NCBI GenBank assembly: GCA_963778385.1
Contig: CAVZUA010000024.1
Coordinates: forward strand, 1 to 64,000
Reading direction: 5' to 3'
Source: DATARH01 sp963778385
GTDB lineage: Bacteria; Pseudomonadota; Alphaproteobacteria; ATCC43930; CGMCC-115725
DNA length: 64,000 nt
The first letter of the stretch is position 1. The number at the start of each line of letters is the position of its first letter. Shown one piece after another: positions 9,247 through 17,403 of the stretch. A model generated the notes under the pieces. The model saw only the letters and a program-made list of their open reading frames with translations, was not told where the DNA came from and did no database searches. A program made the translations under genes and the position numbers.

Positions 9247-10425
9247 TCAGATCGTCGCTGGCGCCGCCTTCATCACGGCCCCCTCGATTACGACGCCGGC
9301 GGTAGTGTACCGCCACAGGGCGATCAGGAGCTTGCGCGCCAGGGCGACGATGGTCGTCTTGCGCATCCGCCCGCCAAGGCGCCGGACCCGCTCGTGGAAC
9401 CACAGGCTGAGCGCCGAGGTCGGCTGGTTCTGTAGCCATAGCCAGGCCAGCTCGACCATTGTTGTCCTCAGCCGCGGGTTGCCCGCCTTGGACACACCCT
9501 GCTCGTGATCGATCGAGCCGCTCTGCCATGGCGTCGGCGCCAGACCAGCGTAGGCGGCCACCTGCCTGCGGTTGTCGAACTGGCGGAACAGGCCTTCCGA
9601 CCAGAGGACGGTGGCGGTCTCGGGGCCGATGCCCTTCAACCGCGTCAGCATGGCCGCCGGCGAGGTCGCCTCGTCAGTCGCCGGCTTGAGCAAGGCGTCC
9701 CGTTCCGCCTCGACGCTCTTCAGCTGCTCCAGCAGGACCTCGAGCCGATCCAGCTCGCGGATGAGCTGCGCCTTCAGGTGCTCCGGCAGGGGCCGGCCGT
9801 CGCCTGTCCGCAGCTCCTCCAGCCGCTCACGCCGACCCTTGCGCAGCGGCTCGTAGCCGAACACCCCCTGGGCGAAGAGTAGCCCTTTGATCCGGTTGAC
9901 GTGCCTCACCCGCTCGCCCACCAGCGTCTTGCGCTCGCGGCAGACACGCCGGCGGTCCTCCTCCTGCGGCGTCGGCGCCCTGGCCATCGAACATACCCGC
10001 GGCTCGCCACGCTTGAAGGCCATCAGGGTGCGCACCAGGGTCTCGCCATCGATCCGGTCGGTCTTCGCCCGCCGACGCCGGCGCGAGGTCAGGATCGACG
10101 CGGCGTCGACCACGTGGCTCTCGATTCCTTCGGACTGCAGTACTCGGTGGATCCAGAAGCCATCCAGACCGGCCTCCTGGATGACGATAATCGGGAAGTC
10201 CCGGCCGGTCCGCACCCGCGCTTTCTCCTTGAGCTGAGCGAACCGTCTGAGCAAGCCGGCGATATCGCCGGCCTGAACCGAATGCCTCGACATCTTCTCC
10301 CCGCCGCCCGGCGATAGCGACGTGACCAGCCAGGTCGATCGGCTGAGTTCTAAAGAAACGAAGATTGCACGAAGATCCGTTTGGATAACGGTCGGCGCTT
10401 CGGCGCGCTCAGCTACAACTTGCAT
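9247..10425 (-). CDS. IS110-family transposase
   Basis: 392 residues from the ATG at 10425 (MQVVAERAEAPTVIQTDLRA); the longer open frame upstream lacks transposase similarity. The N-terminal DEDD-type catalytic domain includes IIVIQEAGLDGFWIHRVL and RRRRRAKTDRIDGETLVRTL. The C-terminal Transposase_20 part contains LTRLKGIGPETATVLWSEGL, RQVAAYAGLAPTPWQSG and KAGNPRLRTTMVELAWLWLQ. IS110 elements usually have no inverted repeats, so the element limits cannot be set. The frame is intact, so the copy could be active. It lies beside a dispersed repeat (10507-10606). Confidence 0.9.
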   Translation of the reverse strand: MQVVAERAEAPTVIQTDLRAIFVSLELSRSTWLVTSLSPGGGEKMSRHSVQAGDIAGLLRRFAQLKEKARVRTGRDFPIIVIQEAGLDGFWIHRVLQSEGIESHVVDAASILTSRRRRRAKTDRIDGETLVRTLMAFKRGEPRVCSMARAPTPQEEDRRRVCRERKTLVGERVRHVNRIKGLLFAQGVFGYEPLRKGRRERLEELRTGDGRPLPEHLKAQLIRELDRLEVLLEQLKSVEAERDALLKPATDEATSPAAMLTRLKGIGPETATVLWSEGLFRQFDNRRQVAAYAGLAPTPWQSGSIDHEQGVSKAGNPRLRTTMVELAWLWLQNQPTSALSLWFHERVRRLGGRMRKTTIVALARKLLIALWRYTTAGVVIEGAVMKAAPATI

Positions 10426-10506
10426 GGTCGTCTCCAGAGTGGGTGGGTTTAGCAACCTCACTCTGTCCGAGCGCCGGTCGCTATCCTGACGCCCATGGGA
10501 TCTATC

Positions 10507-10606
10507 GGCGCATTTCGCCCATTGCCGCGTGTCACGGCGAAGGTCGGCTTGACGAACACAAAGCCGACACTCGATCTCGGCGACGGGAATACTCTTCATG
10601 CCCCAA
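10507..10606 (+). repeat. Dispersed island repeat, copy A
   Basis: About 100 bases here align with 13705-13806. Shared landmarks are CGCATTTCGCCCATTGCC versus CGCGTTTCGCCCGTTGCC, then AAGGTCGGCTT, a nearby AAAGCCG that can pair with it, and TCATGCCCCA. No gene is visible in the rest of 10426-10800. Confidence 0.55.
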
Positions 10607-10800
10607 TAGGTGTGGCTCGGGTCAGGCCCCGCGCAGCGATCTTTCGATGATCTCGTCCACGCGCGCCATGATCGAGGCGGAATTGTCAGCCCGAGAGCCT
10701 TCTTGAAGCGAAGATGCCTCGAGGCTGCGGGCAGGCTGCTGCCGGGTAGCTCGCGCGATTATCTTCGTGTGCCGCACGGCCCTACTCGTGCGCACCTAGA

Positions 10801-12828
10801 TCAGCGAGAAACTTGTCGGCGCTGGTTCAATAAGGCAACCGCTCGCTCTCGGTTCGCTATGCATATTTCCGCGTAACGCGGCGCGGAACCGAATAACGGG
10901 AGAGCCGCATCATAGGCCGCCACCGCCGCTTCCAGGCTCACCGTCCCGCTCTCCCGCTCGCCCAGCGTCGCAAACGTGATGCCGAGGTTGGTCTGCGTCA
11001 GCGCCCAATCGAGCGGCACCCGATCACGTGGCTGCTCCTCCAGCGCCGCCCGGTAGGCGGCGACCGCCGCTTCCAGATTCGCTGTTCCACTCTCCCGCTC
11101 GCCCAGCGTCTGGAGCGCACTGCCGAGGTTGTTCTGTGTCGCCGCCCAGTCGAGCGGCACCCGGTCGCGCGTTCGCTCCTCTAGTGCCGCCCGATAGGCC
11201 GCAACCGCCGCTTCCAGGCTCGCGGTCCCGCTCTCCCGCTGGCCCAGCGCCTCGAGCGCGGCACCGAGATTGCTCTGTGTCCCCGCCCAGTAGAGCGGCA
11301 CCCGATCCCGCTTCAACTCCTCAAGCGCCGCCCGGAAGGCCGCAACCGCTGCTTCCAGGCTCGCTGTCCCGTTCTCCCGCTGGCCCAGCGCCTCGAGCGC
11401 GGTGCCGAGGTTGTTCTGCGTTTGCGCCCAGTAGAGCGGCACGCGATCGCGCGTTCGCTCCTCAAGTGCCGCCCGATAGGCCGCAACCGCCGCTTCCAGG
11501 CTCGCTGTCCCGTTCTCCCGCTGGCCCAGCGCCCCGAGCGCGGTGCCGAGGTCGTTCTGCACTCTCGCCCAGTCGAGCGGCACCCGATCACGTGGCTGCT
11601 CCTCCAGCGCCGCCCGGTAGGCGGCGACCGCCGCTTCCAGGCTCGCTGTCCCGCCCTCCCGCTCGCCCAGCGCCGCTAACGCGTTGCCGAGGTTGGTCTG
11701 CGTCATCGCCCAATCGAGCGGCACCCGATCGCGTGGCTGCTCCTCCAGCGCAGCCCGGAAGGCCGCAACCGCCGCTTCCAGGCTCGCTGTCCCGCTTTCC
11801 CGCTCGCCCAACACCTCAAGCGCGTTGCCGAGGTTGGTCTGCACTCTCGCCCAGTCGAGCGGCACCCGATCACGGGGCTGCTCCTCCAGCGCCGCTCGGT
11901 AAGCCGCAACCGCCGCTTCCAGGCTCGCTGTCCCGCTCTCCCGCTCGCCCAGCACCTTAAGTGCGTTGCCGAGGTTGGTCTGCGTCATCGCCCAATCAAG
12001 TGGCGCGCGATCTCGTGGTGTCATTTCCAAAACGCGCCGCCACACGTCAAGCGAGGCATTGAGAGCGTCGTTGTGGCCGCGCTCATCGCCGTCGCGATAG
12101 AGCGCGTCAGCCTGGCGGTTCAGATAGTCCTCGGTTTCATCCGGGTGCCCCGAGGGGATTAGTGCAGCGGCTTGCCTAAACAGATCCGCCGCCTGTGCGT
12201 AATGGCGCTCGGTCATCGCCACGCCACCCTCGGCTGCGGTCGAACTTGCCGCGCCAAGCATCTGGGCATCCTCCGCTGCCTGCGCCTGTTCGCGCAGCTT
12301 GCGCGCTTCTTGTGCGGCCGCAATCTGCGCCTGCGTCGCCTGCCGCAAGAGTTCGTGCGCACGGGCAAAGTTTCCGCCATCGATCGCGGCGTTGGCCTGA
12401 GCGACCAAAGCCTGGGCTGTCGGGTTGGTGGGGTTAAGCGCTGTGGCCTGATCCCGCAGGCGCTTGTAGTCCGTGGCTATCTTCGTCAGTTCCGCAGCCA
12501 GCTTTTCGTCGGACACGTCCTGCTCGCCGGCAATCTTCAGCAACGTCTTGGCCGCATCCGTGGTGACGCCGAGCGTTTTACTGATCGCCTCGATGCGGTC
12601 CAGCAGGGGGGTCGTCGCGCCCGAAACAGCCGCTTGCGTTACCCGCCTGAGCTGCTCGTCGGTCAGGCCGAAATTGCAGGTCACGGTGTTGTTGCTGGCA
12701 TTACCGCCTGCCGCGACGGCACAGGACGCGGCCGTCACGGTATCCCCCAACGCCGCCGCAGGCTGCGGGTGGAGCAGTAGAACCACCCCCAGGATCAAAG
12801 GGACGATCCGGGGCCGCCAGATCATCAT
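10801..12828 (-). CDS. Exported protein with eight 47-residue TPR repeats
   Basis: 675 residues. It starts with a signal-like segment (PRIVPLILGVVLLLH). A 16-residue Cys-to-Cys motif follows (C36 to C51, pattern CxVAxGxxASxNTxxC). Next are FGLTDEQLRRVTQAAVSGAT and a helical region with TDYKRLRDQATAL. From residue 273 there are eight copies of a unit like DRVPLDWARVQTNLGNALEV followed by a LEAAVAAYRAALEE helix, a TPR-like helical hairpin of the kind seen in MalT/NB-ARC-type proteins. It probably acts in the periplasm or at the membrane as a protein-binding scaffold. Its ATG overlaps the stop of the upstream membrane gene (ATGA), which carries the same Cys motif, so the two products likely work together. 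No enzymatic domain is visible. Confidence 0.75.
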   Translation of the reverse strand: MMIWRPRIVPLILGVVLLLHPQPAAALGDTVTAASCAVAAGGNASNNTVTCNFGLTDEQLRRVTQAAVSGATTPLLDRIEAISKTLGVTTDAAKTLLKIAGEQDVSDEKLAAELTKIATDYKRLRDQATALNPTNPTAQALVAQANAAIDGGNFARAHELLRQATQAQIAAAQEARKLREQAQAAEDAQMLGAASSTAAEGGVAMTERHYAQAADLFRQAAALIPSGHPDETEDYLNRQADALYRDGDERGHNDALNASLDVWRRVLEMTPRDRAPLDWAMTQTNLGNALKVLGERESGTASLEAAVAAYRAALEEQPRDRVPLDWARVQTNLGNALEVLGERESGTASLEAAVAAFRAALEEQPRDRVPLDWAMTQTNLGNALAALGEREGGTASLEAAVAAYRAALEEQPRDRVPLDWARVQNDLGTALGALGQRENGTASLEAAVAAYRAALEERTRDRVPLYWAQTQNNLGTALEALGQRENGTASLEAAVAAFRAALEELKRDRVPLYWAGTQSNLGAALEALGQRESGTASLEAAVAAYRAALEERTRDRVPLDWAATQNNLGSALQTLGERESGTANLEAAVAAYRAALEEQPRDRVPLDWALTQTNLGITFATLGERESGTVSLEAAVAAYDAALPLFGSAPRYAEICIANRERAVALLNQRRQVSR
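10885..12012 (-). repeat. Eight tandem 141-bp in-frame repeats (TPR units)
   Basis: Each unit is exactly 47 codons and adjacent units are highly similar at the DNA level. This suggests recent copy-number change by recombination inside the gene, or concerted evolution. The last unit is more divergent. Confidence 0.9.
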
Positions 12829-13142
12829 GGTCTATCCGGCCGCGTGTTGGGCACCGTCCCACAATTGATGGTATTGCCCGACGCGGTGCTCCCAGACGCC
12901 ACACCGCACGGGCCCGCGGTCACGACCCGCGAACCGCTGTTGCCGCTCCACCAGGCAATAATCCCCAAGGCGCCAATACCAAAGGCACCGATGATGACCA
13001 GCCGGAGCAGCGGCTCTCGCTGTTTGGCGGGTAACAACGACAGCTTTTGGATCGTCGGTCGCAGCAGCAAAACGACCACGCCGAGGGCAATTCCGCCCAG
13101 CCCAGCGATTTTTCCCAAGGCCGCAAGAGACGAGAACTCCAC
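12825..13142 (-). CDS. Small two-helix membrane protein with Cys-flanked motif
   Basis: 105 residues from the GTG at 13142 (GGGGAA six bases upstream). A longer frame begins with TTG at 13175 without a ribosome site. Two hydrophobic helices lie at about residues 10-27 (LGKIAGLGGIALGVVVLLL) and 48-65 (LVIIGAFGIGALGIIAWW). The C-terminal tail contains CGVASGSTASGNTINC (C79 to C94), with the same spacing and 9 of 16 positions identical to the motif at the N-terminus of the TPR protein encoded next. The stop overlaps that gene by four bases. I do not recognise a family. The shared motif suggests that both tails occupy the same compartment, possibly as disulfide loops. Confidence 0.6.
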   Translation of the reverse strand: MEFSSLAALGKIAGLGGIALGVVVLLLRPTIQKLSLLPAKQREPLLRLVIIGAFGIGALGIIAWWSGNSGSRVVTAGPCGVASGSTASGNTINCGTVPNTRPDRP

Positions 13143-13273
13143 GGCGAATTCCCCGCGTCTAGAGGGTATCGTCAATATACGCTGTACGTGGCCTTACCAC
13201 GAACGCCATACGCGAATACTTCCGAAATTCGCCCTTTTTGGGCTCGCGACGTTGGCAGCCGAATTGGGCCGTT

Positions 13274-13432
13274 CTAGGTTTTGCCCCCAGGGGTGAAGAC
13301 GAGATGGCGGTCGCAGTGCACGGGAGGCGATACCGGCTCGGCAGCCTTTTCCATCCAAAGTCCCCAGCCCACTACGAGCAGGATGAACGTAACAAAGAGA
13401 GATGCGGTGGTCCGTTTGCTGAAATTTTCCAC
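13274..13432 (-). CDS. 52-residue single-pass membrane peptide
   Basis: A GTG start is preceded by GGGAGG at 6 bases. The product has a short basic N-terminus (VENFSKRTTA), one hydrophobic helix (SLFVTFILLVVGWGLWM) and a polar tail with one Cys (PPVHCDRHLVFTPGGKT). It lies 131 bases upstream of the 105-residue membrane gene on the same strand and may be the first gene of the TPR cassette. No family is recognised. Confidence rests on the ribosome site and the membrane-protein composition. Confidence 0.5.
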   Translation of the reverse strand: MENFSKRTTASLFVTFILLVVGWGLWMEKAAEPVSPPVHCDRHLVFTPGGKT

Positions 13433-13704
13433 GGCCGACCTCCCTCACCATCGTTGCTTTTGCTTCAAGGTAGTCCGGCTGACGAGCGCCTAGCGTGATG
13501 GCGGTCACGTTTCCTCAAAAATTTTGCATGAGCAACGATAGCTGACGACGGCACTGTTGCGCGCGCACGTAACATCCAAAACCAATTTGAATGGCGACTA
13601 GGCCGCTCGTCCGTTTGGCAAGCCAAGCGCTCTGCCCGCAATGGCAGCGTCCCCGGGTTGGGCCTGATTGTGGCGTGCCGTCGGCACGGGCCGACGACCG
13701 CTTA

Positions 13705-13806
13705 CGGCGCGTTTCGCCCGTTGCCAAGTCCTCGCTTGAAGGTCGGCTTAGCGAACCTAAAGCCGGCGTCCGATCCCGGCACTAAGGGCTACTGCTCATG
13801 CCCCAT
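13705..13806 (+). repeat. Dispersed island repeat, copy B
   Basis: This is the counterpart of 10507-10606, at roughly 70 percent identity by eye, with the same GGTCGGCTT / AAAGCCG core. The rest of 13433-14172 shows no gene I can support. Confidence 0.55.
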
Positions 13807-14172
13807 GTGCGACCTTCGCCATAAGCGCGTTAGGCGGCAGTCGCAAGGGCGAGCGGCGGTTCGGGTCGCTAGCAGGCCAGCCGGGCGTGGGTGATCCTCG
13901 CATTTTAGAATGAACGGTTACCGGACAACCAAGCCGGTCCGAGCTTGGGACGCGTTGCCGAGGAGCAGAGCAGCAAAAAAACAGGGTCTAACGGTCCGAT
14001 GCCGTTGGCATATTCAGAGGTTAGCCAAAGCACCGCCGCCGGAAGGGCGGGCGTAAACAAGGAGCGCCAAATCGGGATGACGGGACGAGCAAGATTGCCG
14101 GGCGGCGAGCCGCGCAAAGCAAGCCAGAGGAACGCGCGCGGCGCCGTTCAGAGCCCGAGACAAATTGCGCCG

Positions 14173-14307
14173 GTTTGGAAATCCGGAGATGCGGTGCACT
14201 GGAAGGGACGTAGCGGCAGCTTCCGGCGTGATGTCGGCGACGGCGAGCATGCGCAGATCACGATCGCTGAGCGCATTTATCGAGTGTTGCTTTGCGAACT
14301 CGCGTAA
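14173..14307 (+). CDS. Possible small protein (about 44 residues), start uncertain
   Basis: The frame reads VWKSGDAVHWKGRSGSFRRD, then VGDGEHAQITIAERIYRV and a short tail, a beta-rich SH3-like composition that recurs in small hypothetical proteins of alphaproteobacteria. No ATG is available; GTG at 14194 is the only clear alternative start. It ends 8 bases before the DUF6481-like gene. It may be a 5'-truncated remnant. Confidence 0.35.
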   Translation, partial: VWKSGDAVHWKGRSGSFRRDVGDGEHAQITIAERIYRVLLCELA

Positions 14308-14315
14308 ACGGCAAG

Positions 14316-14711
14316 ATGGCTAAATCTTTTATCCCGAGCATGGCCGACCGGCTGCGTGCTTCGAAGGAAGCGAAGCAAGCGCAGCTCCAGCGTGCCCAGG
14401 CCGCCGCGGCGAGCCCGGAAGCAACCGAGCGGCGAGAGGCGCGGCAGGCGGTTGTCACGGCGCGGAATATCCGAATGGCCGCGCGAAAGGCCGAGGAGCA
14501 GGCCCGTGCGGAGCGAGAAGCGGCTGAGCGAGCGGCTGCCGAGGCGGAAGCATTGCGCATCGAAGAGGAGGCCCGCGCTGCGGAACAGGCGGCTCGCGCT
14601 GCCAAGGAATTGGAGCTGGCACGTCGGAAGGCTGCCGAACAGGCTGAGCGGGAAGCAATCCTCGCAGCGCGTCGAGCAGGTCGCAGAGCCAAAAAGCGTC
14701 GCGGTAGGTAA
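14316..14711 (+). CDS. DUF6481-like basic coiled-coil protein
   Basis: 131 residues starting MAKSFIPSMADRLRASKEAK. Almost the whole protein is an Ala/Glu/Arg-rich helix (ERREARQAVVTARNIRMAAR, then RAEREAAERAAAEAEALRIE) ending in a basic tail (RRAGRRAKKRRGR). This matches the small cytoplasmic DUF6481 proteins of alphaproteobacteria, whose function is unknown. No enzymatic motif is visible. The long open frame on the opposite strand is an artefact of this Ala/Arg-rich composition. Confidence 0.7.
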   Translation: MAKSFIPSMADRLRASKEAKQAQLQRAQAAAASPEATERREARQAVVTARNIRMAARKAEEQARAEREAAERAAAEAEALRIEEEARAAEQAARAAKELELARRKAAEQAEREAILAARRAGRRAKKRRGR

Positions 14712-14968
14712 ATGTCGGTGGTGCGGCAGACATCGGCAGCCGAGCTTCCGCTAAAACCCGGCTTCGGCGGCGTGACGGCGGACCATGCGACAGGCACGGA
14801 TGGCGCCAAACAAAAGGGCTTATCCGTGTAGAAAGCGTCGCAGCGCCTCACGAGCGTCATGCCCGGCCTGCCTGGTCGCGCGGGCATTCGTCGCCCGGTA
14901 GGAGCCGTGATACGTGGATACAAGTACATTTCAGCTCGAAAGCGCGAAGGCAGCAGGAATAGGCCGTT

Positions 14969-15003
14969 ATGTTGCGGCGCAATAAAATATTGCGCCGCAA
15001 CAT
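14969..15003. promoter_or_regulatory. 16-bp-arm perfect palindrome upstream of the DUF3141 operon
   Basis: ATGTTGCGGCGCAATA and its exact complement TATTGCGCCGCAACAT are separated by AAA, 163 bases before the first start codon. Each arm contains a TGC-N3-GCA core. This core resembles the motif reported for PhaR regulators of PHA metabolism, and the operon begins with a PHA-synthase-like gene. It could also fold as an RNA hairpin, but no T-tract follows. The rest of 14712-15165 shows no gene. Confidence 0.6.
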
Positions 15004-15165
15004 CGGGGGCGGTAGCGTCTGCCGACTGGTGGAAATAGCACCGGGTAATTCCGAGCGCACTGACATCAATACGACGCGCATCCCCTGATAGGGATGAATG
15101 CTCCAAGGCCATCTCGCTACGGATTTGGCGGGCTCTGTGCGCGAGCCGTAAAAATGAGGTTTCCC

Positions 15166-17403
15166 ATGAAGACGCAACCGGACCAGTCAGCGAGAGTGGC
15201 AATGGGTACGTCAATGCTCGACGCATTTTCCGCGTCAAACGTGGCGGCCGAATATCTAATCGATGCTTGGCAGCGCGGGGTTCTGCTCCTCGATGTACTC
15301 CGGCAGCGCGGCAACAATTACATTGAGCATAACGCACGTGAAGCTCCACACGTGCTGAACTTTGGGGTTGAGTTGGTGCTTGACGGCCGCAAGTTCGCGC
15401 GCCCGGTCAATTACGCGCTCGTCCGCATTGAGCCGCCTCCAGGCGTGAAAACCGCCCCGCGAAAGCGCCCGTTCATCGTCTTCGATCCGCGCGCCGGGCA
15501 TGGTCCCGGTATCGGCGGCATGAAGCACGACAGCGAGATCGGCGTCGCGCTCCAGGCGGGGCATCCCTGCTATTTTGTCGGATTCCTGCCCGAGCCGATG
15601 CCCGGCCAAACGATCGAGGATGTGTGCGAGGCCGAGGCGAAGTTCGTCGCGGAGGTCGTCGCGCGTCACCCGGACGCCGCAGGTAAGCCGTGTCTCATCG
15701 GCAACTGCCAGGCCGGTTGGCAGATCATGATGATGGCGGCAACCCATCCCGACGTACCGGGGCCGATCATGCTGGCCGGATCGCCGCTGTCATACTGGGC
15801 GGGCGTGCAGGGCAAGAACCCGATGCGCTACCTAGGCGGCCTCCTGGGCGGGACCTGGCTGACCTCCCTCGCCGGCGATCTTGGCAACGGCATTTTTGAC
15901 GGGGCCAACCTGGTCGCCAATTTCGAGGCGCTGCACCCCGACAACACCTACTGGAACAAAATCTACAACGTCTATTCCAAGGTCGACACCGAGGCGCCGC
16001 GCTTTCTCGAATTCGAGAAATGGTGGGGCAGCCCGGTTCTGCTCAACGCCGAGGAGATGCAGGCAATCGCCGACAAGTTATTTGTCGGCAACAAGCTGAC
16101 TTCGGGGGAGCTGCGGAGCGCCGACGGTGAACGGGTCGATCTGCGCAACATTAAGTCGCCAATTGTCGTGTTCTGCTCGTGGGGTGACGACATCACGCCG
16201 CCGCAGCAGGCGCTGGGCTGGGTGCTCGATCTTTATGACGACGTCGCCGACATCGTCGCGTCCGGGCAGACCATCGTCTACTGCCTACACCAGAGCATTG
16301 GGCATCTCGGCATCTTCGTCTCCGGCAAGGTGGCGACCAAGGAGCACGAGGAATTCGCCCAAGGGATGGACCTGATCGACCTGATGCCTCCAGGGCTTTA
16401 CGAGGCCGTCATCAGCAGCGTCGACGAGCATGTCGCCAACCCCGGTCTGATCACCGGCAACTACCTGATGACACTTGAGAAGCGCACGCTCGACGACATC
16501 CGTGCGCTGGGCGGCAATAGCCCGGAAGACGAGCTGCGCTTCGCCACGGCGGCCCGCGTGTCGGAGATCAACCAGGGGCTCTACCGCTCGTTGGCGAGCC
16601 CGGCGGTGCGCGCGATGGCGACGCCGGAAGGTGCCGAAGCGACGCGCCGGATGCACCCTAACCGGCTGCGCTTCGAGGCGTTCTCCGACCAGAACCCGAT
16701 GATGGGTGCGGTCGGCGGGCTGGCCGAGACGGTGCGCGCCAATCGGCGGCCGGCGGGGCAGGACAATCCATTCCTCACTGCCGAGCAGATGATGTCTGAT
16801 CTGATCTCGACCGGGCTTAAGAACTGGGGCGAGGCGCGCGACCTGATGGCCGAGAATTTGTTTCTCGGCGTCTATGGCTCGCCCTGGCTTCAGGCGATGG
16901 TCGGGCTACGCGCCGACGACACGGCGGCACGGCCCCGGCTCGAACGCGAGTTGTCTCAGGCGGCGGCTGCGGACCGGGCGGCGGCTTATCTGGAGCAACA
17001 TCTCGATCGCGGCGGGCTGCTCGAAGCGACAACGCGGGCCCTGCTCTATGTGCGGCTCGCCGAAGGCAGTGCGGACGAGCGCGGTTTTGCCGCGCTGACG
17101 GCAATCGCCGCCGAACTGCCGACCTCGATGCGGGTCGGCTTCGCGCGCTTCAAGGAGGTGGTCAAGGAGCAGTTCATGGTGCTGTTCCTCGACGAGGCGC
17201 GCGCGGTCGCGGCGATCCCAGCGCTGCTGCCGGACAACCGAAAGCAGCGGAGCGACGCGTTGCGCCTGCTGCGCCGGGTATTGGTGGCGCGCGGCGAGCT
17301 ACCGGAGGAGAGCGCGCGGCGGCTTGTCGAGATTGAGGCGATGTTCGGCCCGCCCGCCGTGAATGGCGGCGGCGAGCCGACGCATCAGGACGCGGCGAAA
17401 TGA
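15166..17403 (+). CDS. DUF3141 (PHA synthase-like alpha/beta hydrolase) protein
   Basis: 745 residues from the ATG at 15166 (TGAGG six bases upstream). An alpha/beta-hydrolase core spans roughly residues 90-410. The nucleophile elbow is CLIGNCQAGWQIMMMAATHP with Cys181 in the place where PHA synthases have their catalytic Cys. An acid loop (VVFCSWGDDITPPQQALGW) and a His loop (YCLHQSIGHLGIFVSGK) follow. The C-terminal 300 residues are helical and specific to DUF3141. In Sinorhizobium meliloti a comparable gene heads a phosphate-stress operon with pta, ackA and a fabI-like gene, as I recall from the literature. The stop codon overlaps the pta start (ATGA). Substrate is unknown; a hydroxyacyl- or acyl-CoA ester is likely. 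Confidence 0.85.
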   Translation: MKTQPDQSARVAMGTSMLDAFSASNVAAEYLIDAWQRGVLLLDVLRQRGNNYIEHNAREAPHVLNFGVELVLDGRKFARPVNYALVRIEPPPGVKTAPRKRPFIVFDPRAGHGPGIGGMKHDSEIGVALQAGHPCYFVGFLPEPMPGQTIEDVCEAEAKFVAEVVARHPDAAGKPCLIGNCQAGWQIMMMAATHPDVPGPIMLAGSPLSYWAGVQGKNPMRYLGGLLGGTWLTSLAGDLGNGIFDGANLVANFEALHPDNTYWNKIYNVYSKVDTEAPRFLEFEKWWGSPVLLNAEEMQAIADKLFVGNKLTSGELRSADGERVDLRNIKSPIVVFCSWGDDITPPQQALGWVLDLYDDVADIVASGQTIVYCLHQSIGHLGIFVSGKVATKEHEEFAQGMDLIDLMPPGLYEAVISSVDEHVANPGLITGNYLMTLEKRTLDDIRALGGNSPEDELRFATAARVSEINQGLYRSLASPAVRAMATPEGAEATRRMHPNRLRFEAFSDQNPMMGAVGGLAETVRANRRPAGQDNPFLTAEQMMSDLISTGLKNWGEARDLMAENLFLGVYGSPWLQAMVGLRADDTAARPRLERELSQAAAADRAAAYLEQHLDRGGLLEATTRALLYVRLAEGSADERGFAALTAIAAELPTSMRVGFARFKEVVKEQFMVLFLDEARAVAAIPALLPDNRKQRSDALRLLRRVLVARGELPEESARRLVEIEAMFGPPAVNGGGEPTHQDAAK

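Noticed and set aside
11028..11960. 310-codon plus-strand frame with repeated Pro/Arg units
   Set aside because: It is the antisense of the TPR repeats; its periodicity only mirrors them.
10885..12012. Tandem repeats as a possible CRISPR array
   Set aside because: Units are 141 bp, contiguous and in frame inside a gene; there are no spacers.
15004..15165. PHO box or FNR box before the DUF3141 operon
   Set aside because: No two spaced CTGTCAT-like half sites and no TTGAT-N4-ATCAA were visible.
14258..15349. 363-codon minus-strand frame
   Set aside because: It overlaps the DUF6481-like and DUF3141 genes and consists largely of Ala/Arg/Ser runs.
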